Below are positions 45,585 through 57,023 of a stretch of DNA of 64,000 nt, piece after piece. Position 1 is the stretch's first letter; each line of letters begins with the position of its first letter. The notes beneath the pieces were generated by a model. That model did no database searches. It saw only the letters and a list, made by a program, of their open reading frames with translations, and was not told the DNA's origin. The stretch covers positions 16,666,501-16,730,500 of the forward strand of contig NC_068971.1 in the NCBI RefSeq assembly GCF_016808095.1. Direction: 5' to 3'. Source of the DNA: Vigna angularis. Lineage: Eukaryota; Streptophyta; Magnoliopsida; Fabales; Fabaceae. The position numbers and the translations under genes are program-made.

Positions 45585-46965
45585 TGTTAACTCATTGGCA
45601 AGTGTACAAAATCATATCAAGTAATATAAATTGGTAAGACCAAGTATCGTTTCCCAAGAGACTCGTGTTTACTTAACAAGTGTGTAATACCTTAATTAAT
45701 TAAGATTCAAAAGCTATTTTGTTAGTATTTAAATGCAAATGCAACAAAAGTAAATATGAATGCAAATGGAACAAGAATGAATGAATGAGATTGATGATAT
45801 GAGATGATGATGTTGTTGGGGTTAGATTTCACCTACTTCACTTTCATGCATAATAGAATTCATCTTCTTCATTAGAATGTTAATGTCACTTTCTAAATCA
45901 CTTAGAATCTAATGTCTCGGCGTAAAAAGCCTAGTCTTGATTATTAGACAACAATCCTTTGAAAACCCTAACAATCAATTCCACATTAAGAAAAGAAGCT
46001 TAAGACAACCAAATGTCCTATCTCTACCCCTAGGCAATATTTCCTTCGGGTTAAATCTTCCGGATCATGATTCATAAGATACTTCCCAATACTCAAATAA
46101 ATCAAGCATCAAGTCATGAGTGGCCAAAACATAACAAGCCTTAAGAATATGAGAAAATCACTAAGATTCAATGAAAGAAGCATAAAATGTTTAAACCATA
46201 TTCAAATACATGAAAGTTTAGAGGTTACATCATCCCCAACAACAAATGAGTTTAGTTCTCCATTGTCATGGAGAACCTTGGCTTACAATGGAAGAATGAA
46301 TGAATGAAAACCCTAGAAAGTGAGAAGGAAAGATCTTGCATGCCCAATCTCCCTCCAAAGGGTCGAAATCAACTTTTCTATGCTTCAGCCGTCCAAAGAT
46401 GTGAACCCTAGAGTGCAAAAGCCTTTAAATAGATCAACATTGGATCATAGGCCAACGACACTGGCGCTCAGCGCCCCAACTAAGGGCGCCTAAGCGTGAC
46501 TGCGAAGAGACTAGCCCTCAACCTCCTGACTAAGGGCAGCCAGGCATCCTACGGTGTGGTTGGCTGGTGCTCAACGCCCCTAGAGGGGGCGACCAGGCGT
46601 GCTTACGAGGAAAGTGGCGCTCAGCACCCCAAATGGAGGCAACTAAGCGCCCTTGCGAGACTTCTGACGCCGAGGGCCCCTAAAAAAGGCAACCAGGCGC
46701 CCTACGGTCCTTCTTTCAGTCTTCTTTCCCAGTGCTTATGCTGTCCCTCCTGGGTTCCAACTCCTTGACACTTTTGCTCCTCTTCCAATCATATCAATAA
46801 CCTACAAAATTGAGAGAATTAGTGATCAAACTCATAAAGTATAAGCATCCTTCACTTATTTACCAAATTCAACTAAAACAAGAGTTTAAGCAAGCTTTAA
46901 AGTCAAAAGGGGTTATTTTAGTATTAAAATAGCATCACAAAGAATGGTAAATTCAATCATTTTCA
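45585..46965. mobile_element. Solo LTR (1381 bp) with 5-bp target duplication ATCCT
   Basis: The unit begins TGTTAACTCATTGGCAAGTG and ends CAATCATTTTCA, flanked by ATCCT on both sides (45580-45584, 46966-46970). There is no interior coding region. The GGTAAGACCAAGTATCGTTT phrase is typical of legume Athila-like LTRs in my memory. A GC-rich tandem array lies inside (46455-46715). Confidence 0.75.
46455..46715. repeat. Five GC-rich repeats of about 50 bp
   Basis: Variants of GGCGCTCAGCGCCCC start at 46463, 46513, 46566, 46616 and 46666, each followed by a GGCGNCCAGGCGN-like partner. Each unit holds a short self-complementary core (GGCGCTNAGCGCC). It stands out against AT-rich surroundings. The short plus-strand ORF across it (46496-46768) is not credible as a gene. 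Confidence 0.85.
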
Positions 46966-47849
46966 ATCCTTGCATGCAAACAAAACATTAATAATTGAGT
47001 ATGAGTATATTTAAATTTAATTTTAGTTTAGTGTATTATAACTGAAAAAAATATATATTGACTTTGTAACCGTAAAATATAACAATCTTTATTACCTTTT
47101 TAGATAATTGTTATAAAAATTAATAAATTTATTATGTATGACAATTTGTGATCAAATAATGAAATAAAGGTTTAATTACTGAGATGGTCTCTACTTTGGT
47201 GGGAGTAAGTCAACTTGGTCCCCACTTTTAATTGTGTCAATTTTGTCCCCAAATTTGCTAATGTGTATGAATCAAGTCCTTCCCGTTAGTTTTTTAGAGA
47301 CAACAAAATTGTGGTGATGTGACAAAAGACAACATATACATGTCAAAATTTGTATTTGTATAGTGGAAATAGTGTTGTTTACATGTGGAGTATTTCTTTT
47401 TAGTAGAGAAGTTTGAAGTTTTGCATAATTACAGTTTAGGGTCTCTATTGTGCTCTCTCCTTGTTAGTTGGTTGATGAAGTGTGGTCCGAATCAATTAAT
47501 GGTTGATGAAGTGTGCAATGTCTCGCAATTAGGATTGCTTATCTTGCTTGTGGGGATATAAAACGACGTCTCCTCTCCTAGTTGTGGGTCTAGGGTATTG
47601 ATTGAGTGGAACACCAATTTTCCATAATGGGGAGGTGTAGTGTTGAGAGTGACTAAAATTGTTAAGACTATTACTCTTCAGAATTTTAATCAATAATTAC
47701 TTACAAGTCGTTCAGACTATTACTCTCGTAGAGAGAATGTGAATACAATACAATGCAATATAAACACTGTGTTTCTCTCTTTCTTACAACAGTAAGCCAA
47801 TATTACAATGAAGCTCGAGAGTATTGCTTGACTTTTTTCTCTTTTTCTA

Positions 47850-48235
47850 CTTAGATGTTTTCTTTTTTTGAGCTCTTTTTGTGCTTTTATTTGGAATGCT
47901 TCTCTAAGGATGAATATTTTTGTTGTATGATATCCTGTAGATTCTTTATCTAAATGATCTTCTATATATAGGCCCTTGGAAAGATGCTTGTTAGACTCAG
48001 CTCTTGGCCTTGATTCTTGTGTCTTCTTTTGTTTTCTTATGTTTTCTTTTTTTGAGCTCTTTTTTTTTGTGCTTTTCTTTTGAATGCTTCTCTAAGGATG
48101 AATATTTTCGTTGTATGTTATCCTTTTGATTCTTTATCTAAATGATCTTCTATATATAGGCCCTTGGAAAGATGTTTGTTAGACTCAACTCTTGGCCTTG
48201 ATTTTTGTGTCTTCTTTTTCTTTGTTAAAGTCAAC
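47850..48235. repeat. 188-bp tandem duplication inside the MULE
   Basis: Two copies of a block with CTATATATAGGCCCTTGGAA at 47963 and 48151 (interval 188), each also holding TTTTTTTGAGCTCTTTTT and GAATGCTTCTCTAAGGATGA. TATATATAGGCCC looks like a TATA box, so an LTR fragment may have been captured here. Confidence 0.85.
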
Positions 48236-48985
48236 TTGGTAGAGCAAGCTTGCTTTTTCAATTCTTTACTTGAAGTATGTTGTACTTCCTTTTAGGCACA
48301 ATTTCAAGTGAAGAACATTCCATAAATATCTCTTTTGTCTCTAACATCCACTTTTCAATTTTAAATGAAGTATGTGAATGCTTGTAGAGTAGGTTATCTA
48401 CAAAGAATAGAGTAGATTATGCATGCAACATATATGTCTGATCTTTTATCACTTTCGTTATTTTTGAAGGTTAAACATTTAATGTCATTTAATTCTTGTT
48501 CAGAACAACAAAATACTTTTCATTTCTTACCATTAGGTAACGTTTAACAATTAAGTTTTTCTTCTAAAGATATCAAGCGTTGAGAAAGAACATCATCGTT
48601 GGACGAAGTAGTAGTTTTAGCTCATGGTATCGTTTAGATTGATGTAAACACTTTTTGTTATTTCACCTTTTTAGAGCAATAGCATTTAACATGTTATGTT
48701 TTCTTTTGCATTTTAGGTTTTAGGCTTTTAGAGAGTTTTTGTCGAAGACATTGTCTTGACGCTTTTTCATTTTCCCGAGAGTTTAACTGAATACCCCTTG
48801 GGTATAGTAAGCTTATGCATTTAGCAAAACTCTCTTAGACGCTTTGACTTATCAATCTTTTAACACTGCGTCTAGGTATTTGATTTAGGTGTTTTTATGT
48901 TTTCTACAATCCTAAAGGTTTTCCTAAGGTTTTTCTACGTTGGGGATTCTTGACCCTAAGTCTTATTTTTCATCCTATGATCTTT

Positions 48986-49303
48986 TTAAATTCTTATTTC
49001 GTTTAATGTTATTTGGTTAATCTTCAAAACATGAGAGCGTTTATATGGTTTTGTCTTAGCAACATGCACCTTTGTCATTAAACAACAATTCCATGCTTCC
49101 AAAATATAATCTTTGTCTACTAAATACCACAACTCCTTTACATTGATGTAACTAATCTCCTTTAGAATTGACAAAATCTCAAAGTAGCTCCATCTATCTG
49201 GGTCACCTGACAAAGTATTGCTTTCTCCAATATATTTCAATGACCTATTATTCACAAACTTTCCACCATGGTGAAACAACACTTTGAAAACGGGCTCATA
49301 CAT
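48986..49303 (-). pseudogene. MULE transposase-associated N-terminal (PB1-like) domain remnant
   Basis: The 105-residue ORF has VLFHHGGKFVNNRSLKYIG, DPDRWSYFEILSILKEI and VKELWYLV. This is the pattern of the N-terminal PB1-like domain found before the zinc finger and DDE core in plant MuDR-type transposases. The DDE catalytic region and SWIM finger are absent downstream, where the minus strand turns into unrelated repeat DNA. The ORF starts about 700 bases inside the right terminal repeat, as expected for a transposase gene start. Confidence 0.7.
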
Positions 49304-50009
49304 CTCAACTAATGTGTGTGTGTGTGTGTAACCCTATGAAATATGAAAATGTCCAAAGAATATAAGAGATATTATATCACATACCACAAACACACCGACA
49401 TAGCAATTTCAAATGGGAGGCCACAACCTCAACACCTTCACACGTAATGGTGGACTACCACTTTCAACTAACTTCATAAACAAGTACTCACTCGACCACA
49501 TTACATACAAAATTACAAAAAAGCACAACATTTAAAGATGAAAAACATAAAAATACACTAACCTAAAATTATGAAATTATCGTAACAGCATAACAGTGAA
49601 AAAAACCAAAATCGACACACACACTGATACATATTGAAGACATATGCACTTTCGATTGTCAATCCAACTCACTTTACTACCATTGGAAGCTTGATTTTTC
49701 ACTTTCACTTTTCTATCAATGGAATCCCCGTCTTCTCATTCTTTTGTCGCAGATAGAAAAAACCCCTATTTTTGTTTTTTATTTTCTTATTTTTCTTATT
49801 AGTCCAAATTTCCACATCACAAAATTGTTATGTACCACATTTGCATATATTGTCATGAAACCATGCCTAAGCAATCAATGTTAATGATTTAAATGTTGTC
49901 AACAAAAAAGAGAATTTATTGATGCACATTAACAAATTTAGAAACAGAGATCAAGCTAACACACTCCAACTAAAGTGGGAACTACTCAACTAATTAAGCC
50001 TAATATAAA

Positions 50010-51290
50010 AAATTGTATAGTAACTAAAAATGTTTAGATTTTTTTTTCTAAATAAAACTTTTTGCTATTTTATAAAAGTAAAATATTTAGATTTGATTTT
50101 ATGGTGTCAAGATGACATGATTTTACCATAATCAAACTCAAGTTGTGTCATATTAATGTGATTTTATTGCTCAAGTTGGGTCATACTAATGTTATTTTAT
50201 TGAAGTCGGTGGTACAACTTATCTTAAATCATAAATTTTTTTAAGGATTAAATATATTTTTAGTTCTTCAAGTATAATAAAAATTTTGATTTTGTTTTAC
50301 TCGGTAGTTTCGAAAGTAATAAATTTAATCACTCATTTCTAACGATGTTAAATTTTGTCTCACTTGATAAATTATATTTCACGTAAGCAATTATGTTTAC
50401 TACACTTGTTAAATAGTATATTTTAAACGATATTTTTTTTAAATATGAAACATTAATGATTATTGAGGATACCTTAACCATAGACCTCTCTGTTCTCATA
50501 TCCCATCTCTAGCCATATGCTTTGTTGCATGTGTTATCATCAACTATCGTCACTTATTGTGACGATGTTAGTAACGTTGATGGTGTCATCTTCTCCCTCC
50601 ACTCATGGGATCTTTTTTCTTCCTCTTCAAAACGAAACCCACCATACCTTGTTGCCATTCGATTCTGGACCACCCTCATCATGGCTCCTCTTTTTTTATT
50701 TCTTTGTGCCTCCCCATTTTCGAAATCCCTTGTATTGACTCTCTTTTAATGAATAATTTTAATGAGAATTAATTCTAGCAAAACAAAAACAACCATTATA
50801 CTAACTATGCCCGAAATGGTATCACTTTGTTAATTGCCCCTAACTAACAACGATTTTGTTAATTATTGTAATTATGGTAGTTTTTTTAAAGGAAAGAAAC
50901 ATATAAACTGTTATAAAAAGTCCGAAAATATATTAATTGTTACAATAACTGTGAGTACCTACAAATTCTATGAATAGTATTAAGAGATGGAGATAATTTA
51001 TTAAGCAAAAGTGTCGGAATAATAATTCCATTCGAAGAGCTAAGAAAGAATTTTTCGTGGAAACGTTTGTCACGGGAAACTAGCAAAATGAATCTTGCAT
51101 GAATCTCACGAAGAAAAGAGAAAAAAAGAAAAAAAAAAGTATAAGTGTTGTTAGGGTAAATTTTAAACAAACTCACGATCATGACGAGATATACAGCTAC
51201 TTATGGGCATATGTATGTACAAATACAACACAAACGAGTTACGTGTAGCTCAAGCGAAAACCCAGCAAAATTTCCCAACACCCTTTTACC
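50010..51290. other. Intergenic stretch and promoter region of the AIRP2-like gene
   Basis: No supported ORF. A CT-dinucleotide run (51291-51308) lies about 170 bases before the start codon and probably belongs to the promoter or 5' UTR. Confidence 0.5.
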
Positions 51291-51478
51291 CTCTCTCTCT
51301 CTCTCTCCCATCTCAAACTGCTCAATTTTATGATTAGTTTGGTACGAGGAACGGGTAAAACGAGGTACGTGTTGGGTTTCGTATAGTATTTCCAATAGAA
51401 CTATAGTGCTAGGAAGAAGGGTCACGGGATTTGTTTGTGGGTTTATCATGTTACTTGTTTGGTTGTGAGAGTTCATCA

Positions 51479-54331
51479 ATGGGGTTTGGTCTGAAAAGGA
51501 GGAAGAGGAGAGGAGAAGCAGAGGAAGAAGGAAGGATGCGCAAGTCTTTCAAGGATTCGCTCAAAGCTCTTGAAGCTGATATCCAGTTTGCCAACACACT
51601 GTAAATTTAATTTTTCCCTTTTCTCTTTCCAATCTAAAACCCAACAAGGTTTTTCTTTTCATTAAGTGATTTTTGAATGCTACCCTTTTCCCAAATATCT
51701 TCCTTTTTTGGAGAAGATGCTATGTTTTTGGATTCCAAAGTATTCTAGCTTATGATGGCTGCAATCATGTATGGAGCTATTTAGATGTAAACTCAGTTTT
51801 TTTTTTTCCTTTTCATTACAGTTTGGTTCTGTTCATCCTTGCATCTTACAATGTCATGGTTTTGTTTTTCTCTTTTATAATAATTTCCTCCCATGCTTAA
51901 GCTGGTGTAAAAGACCAGTGAATTGTACTCTTGAAGTGGAGAAGATAAAATAGGAAACTAATTTGAAGGAAAGGAAAAGAGGGTTTATAATATACCCATT
52001 AAATATGGATTAAGAAAACAAAAACACAATTTTCTATTGAACTTTTTTCAATAAAGTTTTCGTTTTGAAGGAGACCGAGCAATTCAATTCTTTTGGTGTT
52101 TTCCCATTGGGTGGCAAGGATGCCTCAGTTTGTGGCACTGTCACCTCTTTTTGTAAAGAGGATCCAATAAAGTTAATTAAAGTACATCTTTTTTCATATT
52201 CTTTTATAATGGTGGTGCTTCTTGTACCAAGTTCAAATTCCTGCAAATTTTCACTTACTATAGCAGACAAATTTTCAAATTTTGAACAGTGCCGTTTAAA
52301 AGCATAGCAGATTACTGTGCTACATGGCAATGAGACATGTTTGAATCCTAGCTTCCAATTATTTTTGCATTTTAAAGCTGTGAGATGACCCACCCTTTTC
52401 AATTTTTTTTATTTAAACATTATTGTAGTGTAGACTTCTACCATTATCACAACAAAATGAGATAGAGAAGCTTTTATGTGCCCAGTTTAAATGATACATA
52501 GCTGCCCATTCTATTCATTGTTTCATCCAATGTTAAATTTGTCTTGAAAAAGGTTCATTATCTTAGGTTTTTAACTCATTCTTTGTGCTAAATATGGTTT
52601 TAATCAGAGCTTCTGAGTATTCAAGTGGAGGTGCCAGCTTCCAAATGAGATTGTCCTACAGTCCAGCTGCTCAATTCTTCCTTTTTCTTGTTCAGTGGAC
52701 TGACTGTCACCTTGCTGGAGCCTTAGGATTGCTCCGAATTCTAATATACAAGGTGTTTTCCTGCTTCTTCACTTAGCTTATTAATATTGCCCTTTTCCTT
52801 TAAGCGTACAATTTAAAAGCATACTTCCATACAAATATGATACTATAATTTGTAAAATGTAAGCATAACCAATGTTACTATATTGTGGTCATGCTATAAG
52901 GTGAACTTGTTGACTTTCACGATAACTTCCTGAAATTCATAGTAATATTGATTTCTGATTGTTTGATAATGTACAAGTTTTTACACTGACAGAGCATATT
53001 CATTAAACTCTAATACATGTTGGGTTCATTACAGGCTTATGAAGATGGAAAGACAACCATATCCATTTACGAAAGAAAAGCCAGTCTAAAGGAATTCTAT
53101 GGTAAGTGAATAGCAATACTGGAATCATGGCCTGTGTGCATTCATATGATAAGATTTATTATCTTTACCTGAACTTTTTTAGAAAAGTGCTTCACAATCC
53201 AAATGTGATTACTTCTACACCCTCTGACTATAATAACAGGTGTGGTGTTTCCCTCTTTATTGCAACTTCACAGAGGAATCACTGATGTTGAAGACCGAAA
53301 ACAAAAACATCTATGTGCTACTAAGTATAATCTTAAAGATTTGACAAGCAAAGGAAAGTTTTCTGAAACTGACATTGAGAGAGAAGAAGAGTGTGGTATT
53401 TGCTTGGAGATGAACAGCATGGTTGTATTGCCCAACTGCTATCATTCAATGTGTATGGAATGCTACCAAGACTGGTGAGTGAATTGAGACAACAATTTAT
53501 TGCAGAATACTTTTCATAATTAAGGTTGTGTTTGTTATGCATAGATTAGACCTTCTCAGACATGTTGAACACGAATCTAATGTGAGACAATGAATTTTGA
53601 TAACCATCTTAAAAGTCATGGTCTCTTAATATTCGGAATTCAAGTTTGAGTCTAAATTTCACTTTAAATAAAAATGAGGAAGTTGATCATCATATAACGA
53701 TACGATAAAGACCTATAAATATTTATTGTTTTAAGATTTTGAATTGGAAGTGGTGTCGAGTTGAATTCAAACAAGTCCATGTATCAAAAATGATGTGGGT
53801 CATTTTCATATTCCGATGCAATGAGTTGCCAAATTATTGTAGTTTTTTTTGTTGACATGAATCTAGAGGCCTTGTCTAATGTTCCTCATTTTATTCAAGA
53901 TCGTATAGCATTCTGTAGTCAAATAATCGTTTCACATCTCCAGAAACATTTTTACTTTAAGTGAACAGAAATATCAGGTCAGTACTATTTTCTTGTGTGA
54001 AATGTGCAAAATTTCTGCCAAAAGCCAAACTGTGTATTATCATACCTGTTATTATTTGAGGGCCATTTTTTCTTTCACGTCTAAGGATTCTTGTTTTTTC
54101 TGTTGGTTTAGGCATGCAAGATCTCAATCTTGTCCTTTCTGTCGAGACAGTCTCAAAAGAGTAAACTCTGATGATCTTTGGATCTACATTAGCAGCAGTG
54201 AGATCAATGACTTGGCTTCAATCAACAAGGAGAATTTGAAAAGATTGTTCATGTACATAGAAAGTTTGCCTGTAATTGCCAGATCCTACATTCACCATCT
54301 CATATCATCACCATTAGTGATTGCCAATTAG
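51479..54331 (+). CDS. AIRP2: AIRP2-like RING-type E3 ubiquitin ligase, 5 coding exons
   Basis: Inferred coding exons: 51479-51600, 52608-52752, 53035-53101, 53240-53474, 54112-54331 (789 bases, 262 residues), all with GT-AG borders. The N-terminal region (RKSFKDSLKALEADIQFANT, SYSPAAQFFLFLVQWTDCHL, YERKASLKEFY) is the conserved part of the AIRP2 family; the RING finger lies at about residues 163-204 (CGIC, then CYHSMCMEC, then CPFC), a C3HC4 type. Such enzymes transfer ubiquitin from an E2 to substrate; Arabidopsis AIRP2 acts positively in abscisic acid and drought responses in the cytosol. An in-frame ATG at 51536 (MRKSFKD) matches the usual family start, so the first 19 basic residues may not be translated. 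Intron 4 separates the two halves of the RING. Confidence 0.9.
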
Positions 54332-56245
54332 GAGAAAGTTCATTCAAGCCTATAAGTTTCTAATATTTATGATTCTCAGTTTGTGCAGGAATTTCTCTGT
54401 TTGTAAATACATGTTACCTTGTGATCACAGTCCATATTATATACTCATTTCAATGGAATTAAATTAAGGGTTCAGCAGTACAAATATTCCTCGTTGTCCA
54501 TGACCAGAACACCTATTTTGCTTTGCATTTTTAATTTTGGTTTATGGGTGGTGCTAGCAATATAAGTAATTAATTAAAGCAGAACTACATGCTCATTTTC
54601 TCCATGTAGGTTTTTTGTTCTGATGAATGAGACTATTCAATTTAATGGAGGTATCATTTTTATAATTACACTCTAAAAATGAAAATAAAAGAAGAAAATA
54701 TTTTCTTAAGATTTGTTTGATCATAGAAAAATTTAATGTTTTTTCAGTAATTAAGAAATTATAACTTTATTTTTCATTTTGGATATGTTTTAAAGATTAG
54801 TACACAAATTTAGGAGCTTGATTGCACGTTTTATTTGTTTGGGAATGTTTCTTTCATAGGCTTTATTTATGTTTAAAAAATATATATCCAGAGACTATTT
54901 TTTTCCCATTAATATCTTTCTCATAGAATCATTCTTTTAGGGGAAAAAATTAGGAATTTAACTTTTACGATTTTAAAAGTGTTTCATCACAATTAAAATT
55001 ATATATTACTCCTATAAAATGTGATAAATCATTAAAATTTACCACAAAAAAACTTCCGTTACTTTTAATTTTTGAAAATGTTATATAAATTTTTTTAAAA
55101 ATATTTATGGAAAAACAATTATGTTTTAATGGAATTCATGATTCTGTGAAAAAAATGTAATATGTTCATAGACTTTTATCCTTATTAATTTTTCAAAATT
55201 GTTATAACTTATATATGTAACTGTTGTTTAAGAAATATCCCTTTCATTGAATTTTAGGTATAATTGTTTTACTAGTATAATAGAATTGAGTTTGCAAAAT
55301 AAATTAACAGAATTAACAAACAAATGTTTTAATTTAGAAAAGAAAAACGTAAAAAATCACTTAATTGAAATCCTATACTTGAACTCTAAAACAATGTGGA
55401 CTAATGAAGTTACTGAGGTATCATATTAACATAATATCCATAAATAAACAAAAGTATTAAAAAAATATATCAATTTAGTGATAATTTATTTTAAGATTTT
55501 TATCAATCACCATGGAAATTAAAAAAAGTTGAGTGATATTCTAACCTGAATATTAAGTTATTCCAATATAAAACTATTGGATATTTCGAAGCAATAACAT
55601 GTTATAAAAGAACTCGCTTTGTTTATTTATTTAGATTCAATATTTTAATACAAAATATAATAATAATTGTTAATTAAAATAAACATTAGTATTGTCATTT
55701 TAATTAATAATTATACTATATTGTATTATTCTGTAAATAAATACATATTTTCTTATTTAAAGTTTTTTTATTTTATGGTGTTTAGTTCTCATAAGGGCCC
55801 TTTTATTTATTTGTTTAAATAAAGTATTTAATTCATATTTTAGAGATTTTATATGAACGAGTTATCTTTCATTTATTTACGTTATTAAAATATATTTTAT
55901 TTTAAAAATAGATATAATTAAAAATATTTTGTTAGAGACACAGTAAAATTTTGAAAAACTTGTATTTTTAAAAATTTTAAAATACAATGAAATAAGATAT
56001 AATTTTCATAAGAAAAAATTGAGACAAAAGAAGATCTAGTTACTTTTTTTTTAAAAAAAAAAAAACTTAAAAAAATATCATTTACACAATCTAAAAATAA
56101 TATTTTTCTTTTTACAAATTTTCAAAATTAATTTTTAGATGCTACATAAATGAACTTAATTAAGGAAATTAGTTACAATTTGGAATTGGGTATTGCAGCA
56201 TGCGTGTAATGTGTATGACCCACCAGCAGGCCCAAACACTTCATT
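54332..56245. other. AIRP2 3' UTR and AT-rich intergenic DNA
   Basis: Likely 3' UTR for the first 150 bases. The rest is extremely AT-rich. The ORF 55247-55429 has no coding character. Nothing else recognised. Confidence 0.5.
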
Positions 56246-56249
56246 TCAA

Positions 56250-57007
56250 CAAAAACCTTCAAATCTGAAGTCTCGTTCGCTCTGTTTAGCTCACAACACC
56301 ATTTCCAGTTAATAAAACGAAGTTACCCTTACACCCATCATTCCTCTCTTCGTTGCCTGGTAATTAAATCTCCCTCTTCTATTCTAAGGGTACCCATATC
56401 TTTATGTAAGATCTTTCATCAATGTCACCGAATTTTTGTATGTGCTTTTGTACTTGTCCTTTTGTCTATGTGCTTGTAAGGTGTTTGATTAAATGCCTCA
56501 GTTACCGTTGTGTTTTCTGAAGTTTACAAGTGATAAATGTTGCTACTTTCACTGGCTCTTCAACGTGAGCCTTGCAATTCGGAATTTTCAGAATGCCCAG
56601 TTGATGAACTTGTTCCATTTCTTCCAACCCTGTAGGGGTCCCTATTGGATCACATTTCGCAGGGTTAATAATCATAGGACCCGCTACATGCAGAAGCAAG
56701 GGAATGCACACTTCTAAGCTTTAATGCTCTGGAAACTTGCGAATTTGGTGGATTGGTTAGGCATTGAACATGTTGAAGATAGCAATTCTTCTGATATAGT
56801 TGAACTTAGGTTTTCTCATTATGAGTAAATTAGTGGCGTGCTTTCTTGAGTTTGCTTGTTAATGTCAGTTTATTTATTTATTTTTTATGTTTGAAACAGT
56901 ACAATATTTTCTGGTAGTTTGTAATTTTCTAGTGTGTTTCACTTTCAGTTGGTCTTTTATTGATGTGCTGTGGAAAGCTGACTGCTGACTGTGGATTTTT
57001 GACTTAG
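56250..57007 (+). other. Probable non-coding first exon and leader intron of the IMP2-like gene
   Basis: CT-rich transcribed-looking sequence ends at TTGCCTG|GTAATT (donor at 56360) and an acceptor TTGACTTAG lies at 57007, 16 bases before the start codon. An unassigned ORF (56493-56717, 74 residues) lies in the proposed intron; I do not recognise it. Exon borders are inferred from splice motifs only. Confidence 0.45.
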
Positions 57008-57019
57008 ATGTGCACCTAA
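57008..57019 (+). promoter_or_regulatory. Three-codon upstream ORF in the IMP2 leader
   Basis: ATG TGC ACC TAA begins directly after the inferred splice acceptor and ends four bases before the main ATG. If the acceptor is right, this uORF is in the mature leader and may lower translation of the main ORF. Confidence 0.4.
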
Positions 57020-57023
57020 ACAC

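Larger units (their letters stand above)
47169..50000 (-). mobile_element. Mutator-like element with transposase N-terminal remnant
   Basis: The left end (GGTTTAATTACTGAGATGGT) and the inverted right end (GGCTTAATTAGTTGAGTAGT) form imperfect terminal inverted repeats of over 100 bases: both continue with CCCACTTT/CTACTTTGG, then AATTTGTTAATGTGCATC-like text. The flanks TGAAATAAA (47160-47168) and TAATATAAA (50001-50009) agree at 7 of 9 positions, the length expected for a MULE. A minus-strand ORF near the right end is transposase-related, so this is a degraded once-autonomous element. Confidence 0.7.

Noticed and set aside
46496..46768. 90-residue ORF with TPKKG-like repeats
   Set aside because: It is a translation of the GC-rich tandem array inside a solo LTR.
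51201..51479. Minus-strand 92-residue ORF upstream of the AIRP2-like gene
   Set aside because: It overlaps the probable promoter and 5' UTR, including the CT run translated as a GluArg repeat, and has no recognisable domain.
52034..52402. 122-residue minus-strand ORF in the first AIRP2 intron
   Set aside because: It lies fully in the intron between well-supported exons and shows no known motif; treated as chance.
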